NCBI GenBank assembly: GCA_036260375.1
Contig: DASZZZ010000002.1
Location: 1 to 37,669, forward strand
DNA length: 37,669 nt
Direction of reading: 5' to 3'
DNA from: DASZZZ01 sp036260375
Lineage (GTDB): Bacteria; Actinomycetota; CADDZG01; WHSQ01
Shown here: positions 8,957 through 14,894 of the stretch, piece after piece
Position numbering within the stretch: the first letter of the stretch is position 1
Layout: every line of letters begins with the position of its first letter
Program-made: the position numbers and the translations under genes
Notes under the pieces: generated by a model
Database searches by the model: none
Seen by the model: only the letters and a program-made list of their open reading frames with translations
Told to the model about the DNA's origin: nothing

Positions 8957-10137
8957 GACCGGCCGCCCACCTCGCTCCACCGCCTCGACGGAAGGCTCCA
9001 CAGCCGCACGAAGCCCGCCGCGTCGCCGTGGTCGAAGGCGTCGCCGCCTTCGTAGGTCGCGAGACGCCCGTCGTAGAGCGACGTGCGCGAGCGCCGTCCC
9101 ACGGGCGCGCACGCGTGCGCGGTGAACCGAAGCCGCACGTCGCCGCCGACGCGCGCCTGCGTCGAGGCGGCGAACGCGTCGAGCGCGGCCCGCAGCGGCG
9201 AGTGCCACAGGCCCTCGTAGACGATCTCCGCCCACACGCCCTCGAGCCTGCGCTTCTCGCGCGCCACGAAGCGGTCGAGCGTGAGCGCCTCGAGATCTCG
9301 GTGCGCCGCGATGAGCGCGAGCGCCGCGGGCGCTTCGTAGACCTCGCGCGACTTGATCCCGACGACGCGGTCCTCGACCATGTCGACCCGCCCGAACCCG
9401 AACGACCCGGCGATCTTGCCGACCCCGTCGACGACGTGCTGGGGGTCGGCCCGCTCGCCGTCGAGCGACACCGGCACGCCCGCCTCGAAGCCGATCTCGA
9501 CGTCGACCGCCTCGGTCGCACGCACAGGCGCGGTGAGACCGTAGACGTCGTCGGGCGGGCTCTCCCACGGATCCTCGAGCACGCCGCACTCGATGCTGCG
9601 ACCCCACAGGTTCTCGTCGATGGAGTACGGCGACGGGCCCGACACGTCGATCGGCAGGCCGCGCTCGCGCGCGTAGGCGACGGTCTCGGGCCTGCTCATG
9701 CCCCACTCCCGGACCGGCGCGACCACCTCGAGGTCCGGGGCGAGCGCGGCGAGCGACACCTCGAAGCGGACCTGGTCGTTGCCCTTGCCTGTGCAGCCGT
9801 GTGCGACGGCGTCCGCGCTCACCGCGCGCGCCTGCTCCACGAGGACCTCCGCGATGAGAGGGCGCGAGAGCGCCGACACGAGCGGATAGCGACCCTGGTA
9901 CAGCGCGTTCATCGCGAGCGCGCGCAACACGTAGTCGTTCACGAAGCGGGCGCGCGCGTCGACGACGCGCGCGTCGGACGCGCCGATGCGCCGGGCGCGC
10001 GCGACGGCCTCGGACAGGTCGCCCGGCTGTCCGACGTCGACTGCCACGGCGACGACGTCCCAGCCGCGCTCCGCCAGCCACCTCACGGCGACCGACGTGT
10101 CGAGCCCACCCGAGTACGCGAGCACCACCTTCTTCAC
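8953..10137 (-). CDS. argG: Argininosuccinate synthase
   Basis: The product (394 residues) joins citrulline and aspartate at the cost of ATP to give argininosuccinate. The N-terminal P-loop of the PP-type ATPases, AYSGGLDTS, starts at residue 7, and GKGNDQVRFE (the GCTGKGNDQ loop) is near residue 112. YSIDENLWGRSIECG near 175 is also diagnostic. The GTG at 10137 is preferred over a TTG seven codons upstream because a strong Shine-Dalgarno GGAAGGGGTGAGG precedes it. That ribosome site overlaps the argR stop, with only 4 nt between the genes. ArgG thus follows ArgR and is coupled to ArgH. Confidence 0.97.
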   Translation of the reverse strand: MKKVVLAYSGGLDTSVAVRWLAERGWDVVAVAVDVGQPGDLSEAVARARRIGASDARVVDARARFVNDYVLRALAMNALYQGRYPLVSALSRPLIAEVLVEQARAVSADAVAHGCTGKGNDQVRFEVSLAALAPDLEVVAPVREWGMSRPETVAYARERGLPIDVSGPSPYSIDENLWGRSIECGVLEDPWESPPDDVYGLTAPVRATEAVDVEIGFEAGVPVSLDGERADPQHVVDGVGKIAGSFGFGRVDMVEDRVVGIKSREVYEAPAALALIAAHRDLEALTLDRFVAREKRRLEGVWAEIVYEGLWHSPLRAALDAFAASTQARVGGDVRLRFTAHACAPVGRRSRTSLYDGRLATYEGGDAFDHGDAAGFVRLWSLPSRRWSEVGGRS

Positions 10138-10141
10138 GACC

Positions 10142-10609
10142 TCACCCCTTCCACCCAAACGCCTTCGACCACGCGCCCGCGACGCGGCGCGCGGCGTCCG
10201 CGCGCGCGGTGGCCACGAATACCGTGTCGTCTCCGGCGACCGTCCCGACGACGTCGTCGACGCCCGCGAGGTCGATCGCCCGCGCGACCGCGGCGGCGTG
10301 CCCCGGCGCGGTCGTGACGACGACGAGGGCGGCCGCGGGCCGCACGTCGAGGGCGAACTCGGCGAGCACCTCGGCGACGCCGCGCGGAGCGAGCGACGCC
10401 GGCGCCGCGCGACCGTCGTCGGGCAGCCGGTAGACGAGCTCGTCGCCCGCGCGCACCTTGGTCGCGCCGATCGCCCGGAGGTCGCGCGACACCGTCGCCT
10501 GCGTGACGTCGTGCCCCGCGGCGCGCAGCGCCTTGACGATCTCCCGCTGCGACGACGCGTGGCCCTTGCGCAGGATCCTTACGAGGTCGCCGCGCCGGCG
10601 CGACCTCAC
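10142..10609 (-). CDS. argR: Arginine repressor ArgR
   Basis: This 155-residue regulator binds ARG boxes with arginine as corepressor. The N-terminal winged helix contains TQATVSRDLRAIGATKV (about residues 36-52). The C-terminal oligomerisation and arginine-binding part contains TAPGHAAAVARAID and GTVAGDDTVFVA (about 100-133). The GTG start at 10609 is the only one that fits the family length. An ATG at 10653 lies in another frame and meets a stop. It is the first gene of argRGH and has an ARG-box-like palindrome between its own -35 and -10, so it probably represses itself and argGH. Confidence 0.95.
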   Translation of the reverse strand: MRSRRRGDLVRILRKGHASSQREIVKALRAAGHDVTQATVSRDLRAIGATKVRAGDELVYRLPDDGRAAPASLAPRGVAEVLAEFALDVRPAAALVVVTTAPGHAAAVARAIDLAGVDDVVGTVAGDDTVFVATARADAARRVAGAWSKAFGWKG

Positions 10610-10661
10610 GACGATCCGCGCGTCGGCGACGGGGGGCTCTGGAGCGACTTCATGGCGGCCA

Positions 10662-10691
10662 ATCCTATGCGTATATGCGCATGTGCCGCAA
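10662..10691 (-). promoter_or_regulatory. argR promoter with ARG-box-like operator
   Basis: On the minus strand TTGCGG (10691-10686) and TAGGAT (10667-10662) are 18 bp apart. The spacer holds TGCGTATATGCGCA (10668-10681), which matches its own reverse complement at 12 of 14 positions and looks like an ARG box. A bound ArgR would block RNA polymerase directly. The leader to GTG 10609 is about 45 nt. Confidence 0.6.
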
Positions 10692-10704
10692 TCGGGGCCC
10701 GCCG

Positions 10705-11565
10705 CTACGTCGACGCGGGCGACGCGCGCGCCGGCGCGACGCGGTCGAGCCATGCGGGCACGGGGATCCGCTCGAGCGGCGCGAACGCCAGCAAGCACAT
10801 CACGTGCGGCCAGAACAGGATCTCTATGGCGGCGTACGTGACGACGTGGAACGCGAGCGCGGTCACCAGGAACGCGCGCGCGACACGGCCCCCGGTCAGC
10901 ATCAGCGGCGTCGCGAGCTCGAACGCAAGCAGCCCCCACTGCGCCGCGCCGAGCACCGCGGGCAGGTCCTCGAGCGGCTCCGCGAGCCACGTCCCCCGCC
11001 GCAGCACGGCGCGCATCAGGGTCGCTCCGGTCGCCCAGTCGACCCCGCCGTAGCGGAACTTCGCGAACGCCGACAGGAAGTACGTCGCCACGACGGCGAC
11101 CTGGACGCACCGCACCGCCCATCCCGCCGCCTCGGTCGGCGTCCGGTCGCCCCAGCGCGCCCGCCCGACCGTGGGCAGGACGGCGAGCGCGACGAGGAAC
11201 GCGACGCGGTCGTGGTCGACCTTGCCGTACGAGAACGCCACGAGCATCCACTGGAAGTAGAGGACGAACACGACGACGCCGGCGGAACGCACGAGGCGGC
11301 CCGACGCGGCGACGAGCGCGCTCGCGGCGAGCGCGTAGCGCACGACGGCGACGACGAGCTCGGTCGGAGTCGGAAACGGCAGCGCGCGTCCGACGAACAG
11401 CGGCTGGTAGAGGTCGGGCGGGATGGCGCCGTTGTCGGCGACCCACGGACGCAGCACGAACAGGTCCGCGACCACGAACAGGTACAGGAACGTCCGCAGC
11501 CATGCGACGCGCCCGGCGGCGACGGGGCGGAACAGCCACGCCGACGCGCGCGCCGCGACGCTCAC
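10705..11565 (-). CDS. HTTM-like multi-pass membrane protein
   Basis: The 286-residue product has about six to eight hydrophobic segments. The pattern LRTFLYLFVVADL, the paired QWMLVAFSYGKVDHDR and AVVATYFLSAFAKFRYGG, and a late HVVTYAAIEILFWPH resemble the HTTM (horizontally transferred transmembrane) domain. That domain is related to vitamin K-dependent gamma-carboxylase and is found in many actinobacteria. Whether it carries catalytic function is not known. Its GTG start overlaps the stop of the preceding 143-residue exported protein in GTGA, so the two form a pair, probably a membrane protein and its membrane-anchored partner. It closes a minus-strand operon that begins at 12479. Confidence 0.75.
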   Translation of the reverse strand: MSVAARASAWLFRPVAAGRVAWLRTFLYLFVVADLFVLRPWVADNGAIPPDLYQPLFVGRALPFPTPTELVVAVVRYALAASALVAASGRLVRSAGVVVFVLYFQWMLVAFSYGKVDHDRVAFLVALAVLPTVGRARWGDRTPTEAAGWAVRCVQVAVVATYFLSAFAKFRYGGVDWATGATLMRAVLRRGTWLAEPLEDLPAVLGAAQWGLLAFELATPLMLTGGRVARAFLVTALAFHVVTYAAIEILFWPHVMCLLAFAPLERIPVPAWLDRVAPARASPAST

Positions 11566-11993
11566 GGGCGTCGCCACGTCGTGATCGTCTCCTCGTCCTC
11601 CGATACCGCGCGCCCGTCGCGCATCTGGAATATCCGCTCGTAGAGCCGCAGCTCGACGAGCGGCGGCTCGTCCGGATGCAGGCGCCCGTACGCGCGTGCC
11701 AGCAGCGCGGCGACCGCGTCGGGAGGGCGTTCGAGCTTTCCGAGCTGGCCCTCGATGTCGGCGCGCCGCAGCCCGACGAGCTCGGTGCGGACGTCGAAGC
11801 GGCGACCCGCGGCGTCGACGCCCTCGAGCTCGAGCGACCGCACCTCGCCGTCGAGCTCGTTGCGCACCGAGTACATGCGAAAGGGGCCGAACGGCCAGTG
11901 GTCGTCCTCGCCCCAGAAGGTGCCCCACACGAGCAGCAGCAGGACGGCCGCGGCGGCGGCCGCGCGCACGCGGCGCCCGGTGGAGGTCAGCAC
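11562..11993 (-). CDS. Membrane-anchored hypothetical protein, partner of HTTM protein
   Basis: The product (143 residues, GTG start) has a basic N-terminus, one hydrophobic segment (AAAAAAVLLLLVWGTFW, about residues 11-27) and an outside domain with WPFGPFRMYS. The same kind of small protein often sits next to HTTM genes, and here the stop overlaps the HTTM start by 4 bp. No known catalytic motif was seen. Confidence 0.65.
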   Translation of the reverse strand: MLTSTGRRVRAAAAAAVLLLLVWGTFWGEDDHWPFGPFRMYSVRNELDGEVRSLELEGVDAAGRRFDVRTELVGLRRADIEGQLGKLERPPDAVAALLARAYGRLHPDEPPLVELRLYERIFQMRDGRAVSEDEETITTWRRP

Positions 11994-12024
11994 GCGGCGA
12001 GGCTAACGCGCCGCGCCGCGGGAG

Positions 12025-12270
12025 CTAGCGCGCCGGGGTCGCGCCGCGGGCCGCGATGCGCATCTGCACCGCGGCGGTGATGAGCTCGGCGATGTCCTCG
12101 TCCGACGCGGTCGCGGGGACGCGCACGGCCGGCACGACGAGTCGCTTGATCTCCAGGCTCGTCTCGACGGGGCTCGCCGCGAGACGGTCGGCGACGAGCC
12201 ACGCGATGCGATCCGCGCGCGCGCCGACCGCGCGCGGGAACCGGACCCTCAGGCGGTCTACCGTGACCAC
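12025..12270 (-). CDS. Small hypothetical protein
   Basis: The 81-residue product is predicted to be mostly helical, with an N-terminal VDRLRVRFP strand, a WLVADRLAAS helix and a C-terminal DEDIAELITAAVQMRI helix. I do not recognise the family. It overlaps the preceding 73-residue frame by 13 bp and lies 31 bp before the 143-residue membrane protein. A GTG start is used. Confidence 0.55.
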   Translation of the reverse strand: MVTVDRLRVRFPRAVGARADRIAWLVADRLAASPVETSLEIKRLVVPAVRVPATASDEDIAELITAAVQMRIAARGATPAR

Positions 12271-12479
12271 CGCTGCCGTCCTCGCCGCGCGACCTCGACC
12301 GCGTCGCGCTCGCCGTCCGCGAGCTCGACGGTGACGTCCAGCTCGGCGAGGTGGACGCGCGGCTCGGCGCCCGTCGACGCGTCGGTCGGCCGGATGTCGA
12401 TCACGAGCGCCTCGGTGTCGCCCGGCGTGCCGCGCGCCGGGAGCGGGCCGAGCGATACGCGGTTCAGCTCGATGGGCAT
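12258..12479 (-). CDS. Small hypothetical protein
   Basis: This 73-residue frame starts with ATG at 12479 behind a perfect GGAGGA Shine-Dalgarno, which supports it as a real gene. It contains alternating hydrophobic strands (HLAELDVTVELADG) and a basic C-terminus. No family was recognised. It leads the minus-strand operon that ends with the HTTM gene, and diverges from the purine operon starting at 12646. Confidence 0.55.
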   Translation of the reverse strand: MPIELNRVSLGPLPARGTPGDTEALVIDIRPTDASTGAEPRVHLAELDVTVELADGERDAVEVARRGRQRWSR

Positions 12480-12544
12480 CGGTTCCTCCGAAGGCTGGCT
12501 GCCCGAACAGTTAGCGGCACGGCGGGTCGCCGGCGCATCCCCCT

Positions 12545-12588
12545 GCGGAGGGCATCGCTGCCCCGAACCGGGGGAATTCGCCCTCCGC
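12545..12588. repeat. Nested inverted repeat in the divergent intergenic region
   Basis: GCGGAGGGC (12545-12553) is perfectly repeated in inverse as GCCCTCCGC (12580-12588). Between them lies a second stem CCCCG-AAC-CGGGG (12561-12573). It sits just left of the purine-operon operator. Role unknown: a cruciform, a leader structure of the minus operon or a terminator are possible. Confidence 0.5.
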
Positions 12589-12596
12589 GCCGCGTT

Positions 12597-12636
12597 TCAA
12601 CAGATTGTTGACGTCGCGGCGGGGGGCCGGGATAGG
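12597..12636 (+). promoter_or_regulatory. Operator and promoter of the first purine operon
   Basis: TCAACA-GAT-TGTTGA (12597-12611) is a perfect 6+3+6 inverted repeat. Its right arm overlaps a -35 box TTGACG (12608-12613), with GATAGG 17 bp further on (12631-12636). Transcription would start only a few bases before ATG 12646, so the first gene may be read from a leaderless message. A near-identical repeat lies at 26943-26957. Confidence 0.6.
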
Positions 12637-12645
12637 CTGAGCGCC

Positions 12646-13680
12646 ATGGATCCCGCCGGCGCGCGCGTCGCGCTCTACCTCCAGGACAAGCACCCGCTGC
12701 GCGACTGCGTCGAGTACGCGCGCCGCGCCGAGCGGCGCGGCTTCGAGGCGGTGTGGCAGGCGGAGTCGCGCCTCGTACGCGAGGCGACGGTGCCCATGGC
12801 GGCGTACGCGGCGTCGACCGAGCGGATCACCGTGGCGGCGGGCGTCGTCAACACGTGGACGCGCAACGCCGCCCTCCTCGCGTCGACGTTCGTGACGCTC
12901 GACGACCTCGCCCCCGGGCGCGTCGTGCTCGGCCTCGGCGCGTGGTGGGACCCGCTCGCGCGCAAGGTCGGCGTCGAGCGCCGCAAGCCGTTGCAGTGCA
13001 TGCGCGAGACGGTCGAGGCGTGCCGCGCTCTGTTCTCGCTCGTGGAGGTGTCCTACGACGGCGACTTCGTACACCTCGACGGCGTGAGGATCGACGTCGT
13101 GCACGGTGAGCGCACGGCGCGCGACATCCCGATCGTGATCGGCGCCACGGGGCCGAGGATGCTCGAGCTCGCCGGCGAGATCGCCGACGGCGTGCTGCTG
13201 AACTACATGGTGTCGCCGTCGTACGACGACGACGCGCTGGAGCGCATCGAGGCCGGCGCGCGGCGCGCCGGGCGCACGCTCGACGACGTCGACCGGCCGC
13301 AGCTCGTCGTGTGCTCGCTCGACGACGACCGCGACGCGGCCCTCGATCCCGCGCGCGTCCTGCTGACGCAGTACCTCGGGCAGCAGCCGCACATCATGAA
13401 GGCGTCCGGCGTCGACCCGGAGCTGATCGCCGAGATCAACGCCGCGGTCAACTGGCCGGCGACGCACGAGGAGATCGTCGAGGCGTCCGCCCTCGTGCCC
13501 GACGACGTCGTGCAGCTCGTCACCGCGTCGGGCACGCCCGACGAGTGCCGCGCCAAGGTCGCCGAGTACGTCGCCCACGGCGCGACGTGCCCGGTCCTGT
13601 ACCCGCTCGGCGACGACGTCGACGCGATGATCGACGCGTTCGCGGTCGACGCCGAGCTCACTCCGGCGGCGCGCCCGTGA
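12646..13680 (+). CDS. LLM-class flavin/F420-dependent oxidoreductase
   Basis: The 344-residue product is a bacterial luciferase-like TIM barrel. Recognisable parts are FEAVWQAESRLVREATVPMA near residue 37, TERITVAAGVVNTWTRN near 65, LDDLAPGRVVLGLGAWWDP near 90 and PIVIGATGPRMLELAGEIADG near 163. The layout is closest to F420-dependent reductases related to methylene-tetrahydromethanopterin reductase. Family members transfer hydride from F420H2 or FMNH2 to carbon-nitrogen or carbon-carbon double bonds. It is the first gene of the ygeY-xdh-ssnA-ygeW operon (4-bp overlap with ygeY), directly behind the operator. That makes a reductive step on a purine or ring-opened intermediate plausible, but this is inference. 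The specific substrate cannot be read from sequence. Confidence 0.88.
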   Translation: MDPAGARVALYLQDKHPLRDCVEYARRAERRGFEAVWQAESRLVREATVPMAAYAASTERITVAAGVVNTWTRNAALLASTFVTLDDLAPGRVVLGLGAWWDPLARKVGVERRKPLQCMRETVEACRALFSLVEVSYDGDFVHLDGVRIDVVHGERTARDIPIVIGATGPRMLELAGEIADGVLLNYMVSPSYDDDALERIEAGARRAGRTLDDVDRPQLVVCSLDDDRDAALDPARVLLTQYLGQQPHIMKASGVDPELIAEINAAVNWPATHEEIVEASALVPDDVVQLVTASGTPDECRAKVAEYVAHGATCPVLYPLGDDVDAMIDAFAVDAELTPAARP

Positions 13681-14894
13681 CCGGGTACCTCGACGCCGCC
13701 GAGCCCCTGCGCGACGCCGTCACGCAGTTCCTGCGCGAGCTCGTCGCCATCCCGTCGCCGACCGCGGGCGAGGGCGACGTCGCGGCGCGCATCGTCGAGG
13801 AGATGCGCGCGCTCGGCTACGACGAGGCCGCGACCGACGCGATGGGCAACGTCGTCGGGCGCATCGGCGACGGCGCGACGAAGCTCGTGCTCGACGCGCA
13901 CATGGACACCGTCGGCGTCGGCAACCGCGCCGCGTGGCCGCACGACCCCTTCGGCGGCAAGCTGGAGGACGGCGTCGTGTACGGGCGCGGCGCGTCGGAC
14001 AACAAGGGCGCGATCGCGAGCCAGGTCTACGCCGGCAAGGTGATGGCGGAGCGCGGCCTCGACGGCGCCGACGTCACCGTCTACGTCGTCGGCACCGTGA
14101 TGGAGGAGGACTGCGACGGGCTCGCGCTCGGCTACGTCCTGACCGAGACGATCCCCGGCGTCCACGCGGTGTGCCTCGGCGAGTGCACGAACCTCGCCGT
14201 CTATCGCGGCCACCGCGGGCGCATGGACGTCGTCGTGACGACGACCGGCGTGTCCGCGCACGGCAGCGCGCCGGAGCGCGGCGTCAACGCGATCACGGCC
14301 ATGGCGCCGATCGTGCTCGAGGTCGACGATCTCAACGGGCGTCTCGCGCACGACGACTTCCTCGGAAAGGGAACGATCGCCGTGACGAAGATCGACTGCG
14401 ACACCGCGTCGCTCAACGCGATCCCCGACGCGTGCCGCATCTACCTCGACCGCCGCCTCACCGAGGGCGAGACGCTCGAGACCGCGCTCGCCGAGGTGCG
14501 CGCGCTGCCGAGCGCGCGCGACGCGACGGTCGAGGTGCCGACGTACGAGGTCCCGAGCTACACGGGCCACGTCATCCCGACCGACAAGTACTACCCGACG
14601 TGGAAGCTCGCCGAGGACCACCCCTTGGTCCGCAGCGGGGTCGCCGCGGGCGCGGCGGCGCTGGGAGCGCCGCCGTCGACCGGCAAGTGGACGTTCTCGA
14701 CCAACGGCGTGTGGTCGGCCGGACGCCTCGGCATCCCGACGATCGGCTTCGGGCCGAGCGAGGAGCGCTTCACGCACAGCGTCTGGGACCAGTGTCCGGT
14801 CGACCATCTCGTCGCGTCGATCGCGTACTACGCCGCGCTCCCTGCGGCGGTCGCGGCCGAGGCCGACGCGCTGCACGGGGAGGCGTCGCGGTGA
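13677..14894 (+). CDS. ygeY: YgeY family M20 metallohydrolase
   Basis: This 405-residue zinc amidohydrolase of the M20/ArgE/DapE fold has LDAHMDTV (metal ligands about H75 and D77), GRGASDNKG with bridging D108, the catalytic/metal acid pair in MEEDCDG (about 143-144), and GECTN. The long form with TDKYYPTWKL and HSVWDQCPVDHL matches the YgeY type linked to selenium/molybdenum hydroxylase clusters. It probably hydrolyses a ureido or acyl-amide group from a ring-opened purine product related to diaminopropionate; the exact substrate is inferred. GTG at 13677 overlaps the LLM stop in GTGA, and its own stop overlaps the next gene the same way. Confidence 0.9.
   Translation: MTGYLDAAEPLRDAVTQFLRELVAIPSPTAGEGDVAARIVEEMRALGYDEAATDAMGNVVGRIGDGATKLVLDAHMDTVGVGNRAAWPHDPFGGKLEDGVVYGRGASDNKGAIASQVYAGKVMAERGLDGADVTVYVVGTVMEEDCDGLALGYVLTETIPGVHAVCLGECTNLAVYRGHRGRMDVVVTTTGVSAHGSAPERGVNAITAMAPIVLEVDDLNGRLAHDDFLGKGTIAVTKIDCDTASLNAIPDACRIYLDRRLTEGETLETALAEVRALPSARDATVEVPTYEVPSYTGHVIPTDKYYPTWKLAEDHPLVRSGVAAGAAALGAPPSTGKWTFSTNGVWSAGRLGIPTIGFGPSEERFTHSVWDQCPVDHLVASIAYYAALPAAVAAEADALHGEASR

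Noticed and set aside
10138..10158. TTG 10158 as start of argG
   Set aside because: GTG 10137 has the Shine-Dalgarno sequence and the usual KKVVLAYSGG N-terminus.
10651..10653. ATG just upstream as the argR start
   Set aside because: It is out of frame with argR and meets a stop after 15 codons; GTG 10609 gives the normal protein.
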